Shown here piece by piece: positions 54,311 to 63,131 of a DNA stretch of 64,000 nt. The translations under genes and the position numbers were made by a program. The stretch's first letter is position 1; every line of letters starts with the position of its first letter. Source of the stretch: a virus. The notes below the pieces were generated by a model. The model saw nothing but the letters and a program-made list of their open reading frames with translations. It was not told where the DNA came from and made no database searches. The stretch spans positions 1 to 64,000 of IMG/VR virus record IMGVR_UViG_3300027754_004582; one strand, 5' to 3'.

Positions 54311-55849
54311 ATGAAGAAATTAGAAGAAAAGGTAGAACAACTGGAAACCAAAATACTTGAAAACCACGTTAACAAAGAAAAAGAACAGTTACTTACCGAA
54401 ATGAAGAAAATTGGAATAGAGAAATTACCCTATTCCTACTCAGCCCTTAAACCGTTCATTGACCCCGAGACAATGGACTTTCATTATAACAAACATTATA
54501 AAGGGTACGTGGATAAATTGAATGATGCTCTCTCAAAGAAAAAAAACGGGGATTTAGAATTAGAGCAAATCATTAAGAACATTAGTCGTTACGACAAGTC
54601 AATCAGAAATAATGCAGGTGGAGCATTCAATCACGCATTATTTTGGAATATGTTGACACCAAACCCAAAAAAACTTGAGGGGGAACTTTATAAAAAAATT
54701 GTAAATCAATTTGGTAGTTTCACACAATTCAAGAAAAAATTTGAGGCCGTTGCTAAAGATAGATTTGGTTCAGGATGGGTATGGTTAGTTCTAACCGCAA
54801 AGAATACATTAAAAATAATGTCCACACCAAACCAAGACAATCCATTAATGAATGTGATTGAAGGTGGTGGGTTTCCACTATTAGGGTTGGACCTATGGGA
54901 ACACGCATATTATTTAAAATACAGGAACAAAAGAGACGAATATATTGTAAACTTTTGGAAAGTTGTTAATTGGGATTTTGTTACAAAAATGTATGAAATG
55001 AAAACCCAAACAAAGTTAATGGAGTCTGTTGAGTTAGGTAAAATTATTACTGAATCGGCAGATGCAAAGTTCTGTGACGCAAAAGAAATTTTATTTTTTA
55101 AAGATTTAATTAACAATTCTAAAATTAAAAGAAGATACCAAGATGGAGTAACTGACGTATTAAGAACAGTATTCCATGATTTTTGGGTTGAGAGTACGAC
55201 AAAAGAAATGTCAGGATTCTACGGAGTTGAATCTAAAGAAGGTAGGTCAATTCTTAATAACCTTAACACCAATTTCAATGCATTTTGTTTATTGGTTAAA
55301 GCGGTTAACAGACAAATTGAAAATATTGGTAGAACCGATAAGATTTTTAATTTTAGTTTTAAAGAAAATAGAACACTGAAAGAAGTAGAAAGATTTCTTA
55401 ACGCTTTAGACCATTTCAAAAAACAAATTTTTACAAAAAACAATGAAGACTTTATTAACATTATTAAAGTTTTAAAAAAGTTATGGGACAGAGGACAAAA
55501 ATCTGAAGATAACGTTCAAAAGAAACTTGAAGATTATTTTGAAGGGGATGCAAAAGTTGAAAAAATTGGAGGTCACGGACAAAAAAGAGATGCCTTTAAA
55601 GGTGTTGATATGGTTATTGAAAAGGATGGTAAAACACATACCGCCCAAGTAAAACCATATTCAACGGCAAGTATAGATGGTGATAAGGTATCGTTATCAG
55701 ATACTGGTAATGTTAAACCTTATAACGTGAACTGGTTAATTTTTATTCAACCTAAAACTAATAAGATATTAATATTTGATAATCATCCATTACAAAACGA
55801 AAATCAATATATATTTAAGTTAAGTTCACTTCTTCACGAAATAGAATAA
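54311..55849 (+). CDS. Mn/Fe superoxide dismutase fused to PD-(D/E)XK-like nuclease domain
   Basis: 512 aa. Residues 1-35 are a charged helix. Residues 38-225 are a complete SOD: ligands H58 (FHYNKHY), H108 (NHALFW), D194 and H198 (LDLWEHAYYLKY), with AGGAFNH and STPNQDNPLM (Q175, as in Mn-type enzymes). Residues about 235-395 are helical and unrecognised. Residues about 395-475 carry GHGQKRDAFKGVDMVIEKDG and then AQVKPYS: D433 and the Q446-V-K448 pair give the core of a PD-(D/E)XK-type nuclease fold, followed by strand NWLIFIQP. The superoxide-removing domain is probably active. The nuclease assignment is tentative. No signal peptide, so cytoplasmic or virion. It lies between SNF2 helicase and neck protein genes. 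Confidence 0.85.
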   Translation: MKKLEEKVEQLETKILENHVNKEKEQLLTEMKKIGIEKLPYSYSALKPFIDPETMDFHYNKHYKGYVDKLNDALSKKKNGDLELEQIIKNISRYDKSIRNNAGGAFNHALFWNMLTPNPKKLEGELYKKIVNQFGSFTQFKKKFEAVAKDRFGSGWVWLVLTAKNTLKIMSTPNQDNPLMNVIEGGGFPLLGLDLWEHAYYLKYRNKRDEYIVNFWKVVNWDFVTKMYEMKTQTKLMESVELGKIITESADAKFCDAKEILFFKDLINNSKIKRRYQDGVTDVLRTVFHDFWVESTTKEMSGFYGVESKEGRSILNNLNTNFNAFCLLVKAVNRQIENIGRTDKIFNFSFKENRTLKEVERFLNALDHFKKQIFTKNNEDFINIIKVLKKLWDRGQKSEDNVQKKLEDYFEGDAKVEKIGGHGQKRDAFKGVDMVIEKDGKTHTAQVKPYSTASIDGDKVSLSDTGNVKPYNVNWLIFIQPKTNKILIFDNHPLQNENQYIFKLSSLLHEIE

Positions 55850-55854
55850 TAAAG

Positions 55855-55861
55855 ATATTTA
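55855..55861 (+). promoter_or_regulatory. TATTTAT upstream motif
   Basis: Plus-strand TATTTAT lies six bases before the gp13-like start, implying a very short leader if it is a promoter -10 element. Confidence 0.4.
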
Positions 55862-55867
55862 TTTGAT

Positions 55868-56992
55868 ATGGCAGCAATACCAGAACCAGAAAGGTCAAAA
55901 ATTTATACGAGAATTAAACACCAATTAGGTGCGCCCTTAAGAAGTGTAGAACTTGAGGACGAAATGTTAGACTCATTGATGGAATTAGCAATTGGAGATT
56001 ATGAAGAATATATCCTTCAGTGGTTAATTGATTCTCAATGGGTTAACTTGGTTAATTTAAACATGAATGAAAGGTCTGTGGCAAGAGCCCTTGTTACAAG
56101 AACAATGGATTTTGAACAACAATTCTCATATTCGTATTCTAAAATTGTAGGTCTTCAAACTGAAGGTCCTTGGGTTTTAAAGAAAGATTATTTTGTTCTT
56201 GAACAGAATGTGCAAACTTACGAAATTCCTGCAGGTAGAGAAGTAAATGAATTATTATGGTTTTCTGACCAAGCTTGGAGTGCATATGGTTTAGGTGGTG
56301 CTGGTGGGTTTGGTGGATTTGGTGCGTTGGGTGGTGACCAAGCGGGTTACGCTCAAATGGGAAATGGTGGTTCTTATTTTATGATGTCAGGTTTTGATTA
56401 TTTAATTAGAATGCAAGAAGCCAACATCCTTAGTAGAATTTTAGGTGGTTCATTAACATATAGAATAACAGGACTACCTGACGGTAAAAAGTTAATACAT
56501 TTAATGAACACCCCTGGTGGTAAATTTAATTGGTCAAGTTATAGTCAATATGTGGGTAAAGCCGTTTGGTATTGGTATTATGATGTAGAACCTGATAGTA
56601 GAGCCGATTGTTTGAAAAATAATCCTGATATTATTAAATTACCAACAGACGTACCTATTGAAGAGTTAACTTGGATTGATTTAAATGTTCCTGGTCAACA
56701 ATGGGTTAGAAGATGGTTTACGGCTTACTGTAAAGAAACTTTAGCGAGAGTTAGAGGAAAATATAGTGGCAACCTTAAAACACCTGATTCTGAAATTGTT
56801 ATGGACTATCAAAGTTTATTAACAGAGGCCAAAGATGAAAAATCAAAATTAATTGAAGAATTGATTGGTGCTGAAGGTTGGTTAACCAGAATGAGACCTG
56901 ACAAAGTAATGGAGAGAGAAGCATTAATCGCTGAAAACCTAAATAAACAAATGAAGTTCAGAGCAATGCCTCGTCAAATTTACGTAATATAA
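55868..56992 (+). CDS. 13: Neck protein gp13-like
   Basis: 374 aa. The N-terminus (YTRIKHQLGAPLRSVELEDE) and the region WVRRWFTAYCKETLARVRGK followed by YSGNL match T4 gp13-like head-completion proteins (309 aa). A Gly-rich insertion (GGAGGFGGFGALGG, about residues 145-160) is unusual and may be a flexible loop. The C-terminal helix region reads SLLTEAKDEKSKLIEELIGA. In T4, gp13 with gp14 seals the filled head for tail attachment. It is on the plus strand, apart from the minus-strand tail genes. One-base overlap with the next gene. Confidence 0.82.
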   Translation: MAAIPEPERSKIYTRIKHQLGAPLRSVELEDEMLDSLMELAIGDYEEYILQWLIDSQWVNLVNLNMNERSVARALVTRTMDFEQQFSYSYSKIVGLQTEGPWVLKKDYFVLEQNVQTYEIPAGREVNELLWFSDQAWSAYGLGGAGGFGGFGALGGDQAGYAQMGNGGSYFMMSGFDYLIRMQEANILSRILGGSLTYRITGLPDGKKLIHLMNTPGGKFNWSSYSQYVGKAVWYWYYDVEPDSRADCLKNNPDIIKLPTDVPIEELTWIDLNVPGQQWVRRWFTAYCKETLARVRGKYSGNLKTPDSEIVMDYQSLLTEAKDEKSKLIEELIGAEGWLTRMRPDKVMEREALIAENLNKQMKFRAMPRQIYVI

Positions 56993-57327
56993 TGGCTATA
57001 ATTAAAACAGTACCAGTAAGAAAATTCATCAATGGTCACCAAATAGAAACTTCTGAAATTACATTAGTTTCAGAATTAGATTATCGTACAAATGGTGAAG
57101 ACTGTTGTATTATAAGAGGTGTGGCACAATCATTTGTAACATTAGATTCAAGAACATCTGACCACGTCACAGTAAAGGCAATGACTCACTTAACAATCAG
57201 ACCTGATGTTGGAAAGATTGATGAAGAATACGACGAGATTGTTGCCGATAAGTTTGCATGTATTGAATTCAGGTTTGTTGGTGGAAACTGGTATATCTTA
57301 TCTTCAGATGGTCTGAAGCAATCCTAA
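56992..57327 (+). CDS. Unknown small protein (111 aa) coupled to gp13
   Basis: Begins MAIIKTVPVRKFINGHQIET. Beta-rich throughout, with ITLVSELDYRTNGEDCCIIR and FRFVGGNWYILSSDG. The ATG overlaps the gp13 stop (TAATG), so it is translated together with gp13 and could be a small head, neck or decoration protein. Its 3' end overlaps the 3' end of the DNA polymerase gene by 24 bases on the opposite strand. No recognised family. Confidence 0.72.
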   Translation: MAIIKTVPVRKFINGHQIETSEITLVSELDYRTNGEDCCIIRGVAQSFVTLDSRTSDHVTVKAMTHLTIRPDVGKIDEEYDEIVADKFACIEFRFVGGNWYILSSDGLKQS

Positions 57328-60093
57328 CCTTTCCTTCCAATTTTCTTCAGCTAAATCATACATATAATCTGACTTAAGACCACGTCTTTCCCAATAATTT
57401 AATTCTTGTTCAGTAATATCCAAAACATCTTTTTGTAAATCATCTTGGTCTCCTTCACCTAATGGATGTCCATTAATTAATTCACACTGAGATGTTGTAA
57501 AAATACCTCTCTCTGCAGGGTCAGAAACAATTAAAGCATTTCTAACTTCATCTTGAAAAACAACCATCAAAGGTTCAATTCTTTTATTGAATGTTGATAC
57601 AGCTCTTGGTACATTATAGTCACCCGTTAAATCAGGGTCGTTCTCTAAAATATCTTTATCCAACATATAACAGTTAACCATAACCCCATCTGTAATTGGT
57701 TTTGCCTTAGGGTTATTAAATAAGTTTACTGCGTTCGTATCTTTAATTTGTTTTACAGTCATCTTCTGAACATCACCTTGTGAAGCCTTTGTTCCGTTAT
57801 TAACATACATAATCACATCACCCAAGTTAACACTCAAACCGTCTTGTATTGCAAGTTCCATATGAGCCATACGAGACATACTATTACCTGATTTAGTCTT
57901 AGTTGTTAATCTTTTCTTATACTCATCAAGAGTTAACTTAACCTTTGCTCTCTGTGCAATCTTACTTAACGCAACCTTCTTATCAAATATCTTCTGTAGA
58001 TACTCATAATAATATTCAACAAATGCCTTACCATCACCTTGTAATAACATCTTAATTCCCTTATCCAAGAACTCTTCAATATATAAAGGTAACTTCTTTG
58101 ACTTAATGGAGTTGCCAGTCAACTTTATCTTTCCTTTGGCATCCATAACAGCGTAATTTTTCCTGGCAAGATTTATACATGACGGCCATACCCCATCGGT
58201 ATCAAGAGCCATCTCTCCTCTCATGAATATATCGTTGTATTCTGCCACGTCAGCCTCAGGTCCATAATACTCCTTACCTTCCTTAACCTTCCAATTCAAA
58301 CCACGACCTATATACACACGGTCTTTAGCTTCAGGTGGGGTTGAGAAGTTCACACCATCCGTATCCATAACCAATGGAACATATCCTTTTGTCATAAAGA
58401 ATCTAATCATCTGACGAAGATATTGTCTACCTGTACAGGTAATTTGTTCTCCCATATACATGTCACCCCAAGCATAAACCTGAGGGGCAGACAACGCACC
58501 GAACATTGAGTTAATGAATATTTTAATCGGTAATTGTTTGTTACCATATGTTGCAGACTTCTTTGGGTCGGTTGTATAAAATTCTTCAGCGAGTTCTTTG
58601 TATTTGATACGGGTATTACGGAAATAACTTAACATTCCTTTCATTGCACCTGTAACATCACAGTCGGGGAATACATCGTGAACCAATTGAATAGATGGAT
58701 ATAGTGAACTAAAGTCCAACTTAAGTACGTCCTTGGAATATCCAACCTTCAATAATCTTGATAATCCACCGACAAAATCTGTCTTAGCTTCTTTTGCGGG
58801 AATTGCTAATCCGTGTTTGTATGACCAAGCCAACATCAACATCTTCCATAATGTTGCGGTACCCATTGTGGACACTCTCTCATATGTTGTTGGAATCATT
58901 GCGGCAAGTAGAAATGAACCTTGGTTAAACTCCGTATCAACCTTTAATGTTTCATCCAAGTCATCGTCAAGATATCTCTCAACAAGGTTATCGCCAGTAG
59001 TTTTTACATATACTTCAGGAAACTTAACATCTAAGTCTTGGTATTCAGAAGCCTTTTTATATTTTCCGTTCTGAACATTTAACCAATACTCCTCTTTGTT
59101 AATATACATTTTACCGATACTCTCGTGGTCAATATAAACACGGTCAGGAGCCTCAGCATTAATAAACTTCGTAATGTATTTTAATCCCGCAGCTTTAATA
59201 CTTGAGTTGATTGCCTGTGCTCTACGAACAGCATGAATAATGTCAATTACGTTATAACCCCAAATAGATGTCTGAACATATTCTTCCACCTCATTCGCAA
59301 GTTTTAACATACTGTCCTTTCTTGTGAATGAATGTTGGGGGTGTAATGAACGACAAGCTTTTTTTGGGTCAACCCCTAAAATTTTACATCTTTCAAATAT
59401 CCAATGCCAGTCAAAGTTTGCTGAATTATATCCACCAATAATACTTGGTTTGAGTTCATCTATAACTTTAAAGAACTCAATGATAGAATTCTTCTCCTGA
59501 GACTCATCAAGACACTCAATTACTCTGTGGTATCCTTTATTAGTCTTTATTCCAATCATGAAAATACGACCATCTTTAGGGTCAAGAGCAGTCGTTTCCA
59601 AGTCAAATACAAGTCGGGTGACTTGTTCGTAGTCTTCGTATCCTTTAAATAATCTTTTTTCTTTTGAAATTAGGTATTGTTCTACAGGAGGTAGAATCAT
59701 TATTTTATCCTTTGACTTATCTCCCCAAGGGTCACAACCACCATCTCTAAAAAACTGAATAAGCTCTCTATAACCTTTAAGAGATTTAACCATATATGTA
59801 AGACCTTTTTCAAGTCTTTCATTATCTTTTGTTTCCAACTTATCAATCATGATTCCGTACTTAGTCATAGCCTCTTTTTGAGCGGCTTTGGAATCACCAT
59901 AAAACTTTAATCCACGCAAATCACCGACCCAAGCAAACGGAATAAACGTATCCTTACGGATTTCTTTTCCTTTACCAGGTGCTTCTTTAATTTTGTAAAT
60001 TGAGTTGGATGCGTAGTCAAATTCTATTGCGACTATAAATTCTTCAGGGTCGTTGCCATGTAGGAACGATTCTATCTCTTCGTTAGATATCAT
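57304..60093 (-). CDS. 43: Family B DNA polymerase (gp43-like)
   Basis: 929 aa (T4 gp43 is 898). Exo I FDLETTALDP at about 164-173, Exo II IIGGYNSANFDWHWIFE at about 212-228, polymerase motif A LDFSSLYPSI near 461, motif B KIFINSMFGALSAP near 520, motif C VMDTDGVNFS near 577. All proofreading and polymerase carboxylates are present, so it should be active in both functions. The C-terminal thumb (about 690-860) and the short final helix ending ENWKERLGLLQTI fit a clamp-binding tail. A TATTTATA motif lies 57 bases upstream. The 3' end overlaps the plus-strand 111-aa gene. Confidence 0.95.
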   Translation of the reverse strand: MISNEEIESFLHGNDPEEFIVAIEFDYASNSIYKIKEAPGKGKEIRKDTFIPFAWVGDLRGLKFYGDSKAAQKEAMTKYGIMIDKLETKDNERLEKGLTYMVKSLKGYRELIQFFRDGGCDPWGDKSKDKIMILPPVEQYLISKEKRLFKGYEDYEQVTRLVFDLETTALDPKDGRIFMIGIKTNKGYHRVIECLDESQEKNSIIEFFKVIDELKPSIIGGYNSANFDWHWIFERCKILGVDPKKACRSLHPQHSFTRKDSMLKLANEVEEYVQTSIWGYNVIDIIHAVRRAQAINSSIKAAGLKYITKFINAEAPDRVYIDHESIGKMYINKEEYWLNVQNGKYKKASEYQDLDVKFPEVYVKTTGDNLVERYLDDDLDETLKVDTEFNQGSFLLAAMIPTTYERVSTMGTATLWKMLMLAWSYKHGLAIPAKEAKTDFVGGLSRLLKVGYSKDVLKLDFSSLYPSIQLVHDVFPDCDVTGAMKGMLSYFRNTRIKYKELAEEFYTTDPKKSATYGNKQLPIKIFINSMFGALSAPQVYAWGDMYMGEQITCTGRQYLRQMIRFFMTKGYVPLVMDTDGVNFSTPPEAKDRVYIGRGLNWKVKEGKEYYGPEADVAEYNDIFMRGEMALDTDGVWPSCINLARKNYAVMDAKGKIKLTGNSIKSKKLPLYIEEFLDKGIKMLLQGDGKAFVEYYYEYLQKIFDKKVALSKIAQRAKVKLTLDEYKKRLTTKTKSGNSMSRMAHMELAIQDGLSVNLGDVIMYVNNGTKASQGDVQKMTVKQIKDTNAVNLFNNPKAKPITDGVMVNCYMLDKDILENDPDLTGDYNVPRAVSTFNKRIEPLMVVFQDEVRNALIVSDPAERGIFTTSQCELINGHPLGEGDQDDLQKDVLDITEQELNYWERRGLKSDYMYDLAEENWKERLGLLQTI

Positions 60094-60150
60094 AATATAT
60101 TTTTTAGAGTGGTCTATTAGCTTTCACAATATGTGAAATTTACCTTCTTC

Positions 60151-60158
60151 TATAAATA
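60151..60158 (-). promoter_or_regulatory. TATTTATA upstream motif
   Basis: Coding-strand TATTTATA lies 57 bases before the DNA polymerase start; the longer leader resembles that of nrdJ. Confidence 0.5.
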
Positions 60159-60183
60159 TAAAAAATGTTATGAATTAATCAAA

Positions 60184-60561
60184 TTAACAACAAGCAGTTT
60201 CAGAAATAAAACTATCTTGAATATTAACATAAAGTTCTTCTCTGATTGGTAAAATTAAATTTCCCTCATCATTCTTGATTAAGAATTGACCTTGGTATCT
60301 ACCAACAGTATCTGTGTCGTATTTTGTAAATTTAAAATAGATATAATATTCTGTGGACGCACCCTCAGGTAAAATTAAACTAACAATTTCACATGGGGCA
60401 GAAACTATCTTAGGTATACCTGTTTCTACGTTAATCATAGAAAAATAAATTGAGGATACTTCAAGTGCCTGCATTAGCTCAAGATATCCAGCTCTACCGT
60501 CTTTAACAACCTGCATTTTTAAAACAGGTAACGTTGCATTCTTTTTGATAAAAAATTCCAT
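60184..60561 (-). CDS. Unknown protein (125 aa)
   Basis: From the ATG at 60561 (MEFFIKKNATLPVLKMQVVK). A longer reading from 60666 lies inside the glycosyltransferase gene and is rejected. A compact beta-rich protein (EYYIYFKFTKYDTDTVGRYQ, GNLILPIREELYVNIQDSF) ending ETACC. It may be a small structural or decoration protein. A TATTTATT motif ends three bases upstream. No recognised family. Confidence 0.75.
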   Translation of the reverse strand: MEFFIKKNATLPVLKMQVVKDGRAGYLELMQALEVSSIYFSMINVETGIPKIVSAPCEIVSLILPEGASTEYYIYFKFTKYDTDTVGRYQGQFLIKNDEGNLILPIREELYVNIQDSFISETACC

Positions 60562-60564
60562 AAC

Positions 60565-60572
60565 AATAAATA
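60565..60572 (-). promoter_or_regulatory. TATTTATT upstream motif
   Basis: Coding-strand TATTTATT lies three bases before the ATG of the 125-aa gene and supports that start choice. Confidence 0.4.
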
Positions 60573-60577
60573 TATTG

Positions 60578-62254
60578 TTATGACTCTTTACGAAGGTCTC
60601 CGCTATAATGTTCAAATCTATTGTGCTCAGTTGGTGTTGCCAACAATAAACCAGGATAAAGTTCATCCTTTTTTATTAGTTGATACATATGACTCATCCA
60701 TGTTTGTTCAAACGGATGTGCCCATGTTACATCTAAGAACATTTTTTTATTTCCTGGTCTGCTAACAAGTTGAGGCCAATTACAATAATAAACATCACCC
60801 ATAGTATATGGTAATCCTTTATGACTTAAAACATGAGTATATACTGATTTCGGTGCATTTGGGTCTAATCCTTGAACAGGTAATCTGTTTTTACCTGGCC
60901 AAAATTGTTCTCTAACACTTTGTGGTACGTTATACCAAGCCCATTGAGTTCCGTTATCACCATAAAATTCTGAATAGTTAAGTTTCAAGAAATCAAAGTT
61001 TTCTTTCTTCATAACTTCTAATGACTTTGTATAAAGATTTGGGATGTATCTATTAAATCCATTTCTACATACTTGACCCTCATTTGGGAAAAAGAACATA
61101 TCATCTTCAAAAAATAAGTAATAATCTAAATCAGTAGTATCAAAGTGCTCTGCAATAAATTGTCTTCCACCACATATACCTAAATTATCCTTCTTTATAT
61201 GTGTAAAATTATGTTCTTCACAAAGTGACGCATATTCATCAAAAGTTGATTCATCAGAAGAGTTGTCTAATAAAAACTTTTTAGTCTTAAGTAAGTAATC
61301 TTTATCGTATTCAGTCATTGATTTAATCAACGTTCTGAATTGATTTGGACTATTAAAAGTAATAACATATAATCCAACTTTAGATGTGTCTAAGTTATTA
61401 ACAGATTCAATAACTTTAGCTTCATTCTTAATCTTTAAATTATCATTCTTTAAGTCCTCAAAGAATTTTCCAACTAATCCATTCCCCTCAATTTCAAAAT
61501 AATTTATTAAATCAGAATGTTTGTAGCACATAATACTGAAAATAGACTCTTCAGTACCCATATAACCTTCTTCTAAGGTTGTTTTTAACAATGAATAATA
61601 AATTCCATTAATATCACCAATAGAGTCTTTAGGTCCACCAAAAAACCCACCTCTAGCAACTTTATTTACCTTATCACCAGCAATTGAATTTAATTTATTA
61701 TATTCAAACCCATGAATTTCAGTTTCAGCATCATAAGGAAAACAAATGAATGAAAACTTAGAAATATATTTCGGTAGTTTATCTAAAACTTTATCGTGTG
61801 TAAAATAACCAGGATGAACAGTATTTGTTAATCCACCATCAATCCAAAAAAGATATTCTGAATTAAATTGGTCCATAATCTTAGCATCATTTAATAAAAA
61901 TACTTTAGACATAACCAATGGATTATAGTTTTCTAATCTGGCTTGTGTTGAATCTTTTAGCCAACCAGATAAATTAGACCAACTTTCGTTAGCTCTAATC
62001 TTTTGAATCATGTCAAAAAATTCATTTTCTCTAAACCAACTCAAAGGTCTTGTAATGAATTGAGTATTATCCTTTGACCTTCTTTCAAAAACAAAATCTC
62101 TAAGTTCTTCATCACCAAAAATAATCATATTGGCATCAACACCTAATAATGAACTAAATTTGTCCAAATAATGTTGATAAGTTCTTGACCATCCTTCAGT
62201 TAGTTCATCTCTACCGATGTTCCATATTCCTGTTACTAATGTTATCTTACTCAT
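60578..62254 (-). CDS. Two-domain glycosyltransferase (HtrL/YibB-like + GT-A)
   Basis: 558 aa. Residues 1 to about 290 match the HtrL/YibB/WlaTC-like pattern: ITLVTGIWNIGRDELTEGWS, MSKVFLLNDAKIMDQFNSEY, LFWIDGGLTNTVHPGYF, and RGGFFGGPKD. Residues about 290-558 are a GT2/GT-A-type domain: LYVITFNSPNQFRTLIKSM, DNSSDESTF, NLGICGGRQFIAEHF, and YLFFEDDMFF with its acidic metal-binding motif. It probably glycosylates a phage or host surface molecule, or DNA. It overlaps the next YibB-like gene by eight bases and ends just before the 125-aa gene. Confidence 0.82.
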   Translation of the reverse strand: MSKITLVTGIWNIGRDELTEGWSRTYQHYLDKFSSLLGVDANMIIFGDEELRDFVFERRSKDNTQFITRPLSWFRENEFFDMIQKIRANESWSNLSGWLKDSTQARLENYNPLVMSKVFLLNDAKIMDQFNSEYLFWIDGGLTNTVHPGYFTHDKVLDKLPKYISKFSFICFPYDAETEIHGFEYNKLNSIAGDKVNKVARGGFFGGPKDSIGDINGIYYSLLKTTLEEGYMGTEESIFSIMCYKHSDLINYFEIEGNGLVGKFFEDLKNDNLKIKNEAKVIESVNNLDTSKVGLYVITFNSPNQFRTLIKSMTEYDKDYLLKTKKFLLDNSSDESTFDEYASLCEEHNFTHIKKDNLGICGGRQFIAEHFDTTDLDYYLFFEDDMFFFPNEGQVCRNGFNRYIPNLYTKSLEVMKKENFDFLKLNYSEFYGDNGTQWAWYNVPQSVREQFWPGKNRLPVQGLDPNAPKSVYTHVLSHKGLPYTMGDVYYCNWPQLVSRPGNKKMFLDVTWAHPFEQTWMSHMYQLIKKDELYPGLLLATPTEHNRFEHYSGDLRKES

Positions 62255-63131
62255 AAATTCTATTAAATTCTTCTAATATTTTAAAAAAGCTTTTATTTTT
62301 TTGGAACAACTCATCTGTTGTTCCTTGAGGTGCATTATCTCTACACCACCATATATCAAAATGTTTTCTGTAAAATAAATCTTGATGGTTAAAGTACATC
62401 AAAGTCATAATTTGTTCTTCATGTGGTAACCCATTATCACTACCCAAAACACTTTGAGCATAGTTTTCAAAAGTTGTTACTATATTGTCCCACTTATCTC
62501 TATGACCCCCAAACATTCCACCTATAATATGAATACTTCTATCATAGTTAACATACCATTTTGGGTCTACAGTTCCTGACCAATAATTTCTATCATTTTC
62601 TTTACCAAATAACAAAAATTTATCTCCTGTGTCTTCAATAACATTTTTTAAGAAATTATTATTAAAAAGATGACTCTCATAAAACCTTCTCATTGAATGA
62701 TGTTGTTCGTCAAGATATTTTAAAGGAATAAGCCCACAATGAGATAATCCCGCATCAACCCAATAATAGTTGTCATATGATTTATCTTCATTCCACCACC
62801 AACTAAATTTTGAATATTGAATTTCAATACATCTATCTCCTCTCTTAATGTCATCAACATTCTTCCTTGAATTAATTAAATCTTTAAACTTACAATTCTC
62901 AAGGTCAAAAACTTGGAATTTTAATTGATTCTCAGATATCTTATATTCAGAATAAAAAAATTCTTTTAAAGATTCAATTTCTCTGTCTGATGTATAACAA
63001 AGAAAATCGGCATCTGTCATTTTAAGTAATGAAAGAAGACTAAATCTGTAATGAGAACCCCTATTAGGTCTACCACCTAATTCTGTTCCGTTTAAATCAC
63101 TATAAATTGCAGTAATAATTTTAGTTGACAT
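62247..63131 (-). CDS. HtrL/YibB-like glycosyltransferase family protein
   Basis: 294 aa. Pattern YYWVDAGLSHCGLIPLKYLD, then IHIIGGMFGGHRDKWDNI and LPHEEQIMTLMYFNHQDLFY, is the same plan as the N-terminal domain of the neighbouring 558-aa protein. The two are diverged relatives, probably from a local duplication. YibB/HtrL-like proteins occur in surface polysaccharide clusters. The acceptor here is unknown. The gene overlaps both neighbours (8 and 11 bases), so all three glycosyltransferase-type genes are translationally coupled. Confidence 0.78.
   Translation of the reverse strand: MSTKIITAIYSDLNGTELGGRPNRGSHYRFSLLSLLKMTDADFLCYTSDREIESLKEFFYSEYKISENQLKFQVFDLENCKFKDLINSRKNVDDIKRGDRCIEIQYSKFSWWWNEDKSYDNYYWVDAGLSHCGLIPLKYLDEQHHSMRRFYESHLFNNNFLKNVIEDTGDKFLLFGKENDRNYWSGTVDPKWYVNYDRSIHIIGGMFGGHRDKWDNIVTTFENYAQSVLGSDNGLPHEEQIMTLMYFNHQDLFYRKHFDIWWCRDNAPQGTTDELFQKNKSFFKILEEFNRIYE

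Noticed and set aside
1299-60572. Reading the upstream motif as T4 late promoters (TATAAATA)
   Set aside because: In the direction of the genes the sequence reads TATTTATA; TATAAATA lies on the opposite strand and would drive transcription away from the gene. I keep it as an unassigned motif.
60562-60666. Longer N-terminus for the 125-aa gene
   Set aside because: It overlaps the end of the glycosyltransferase gene and lies upstream of the TATTTATT motif; the ATG at 60561 follows the motif.
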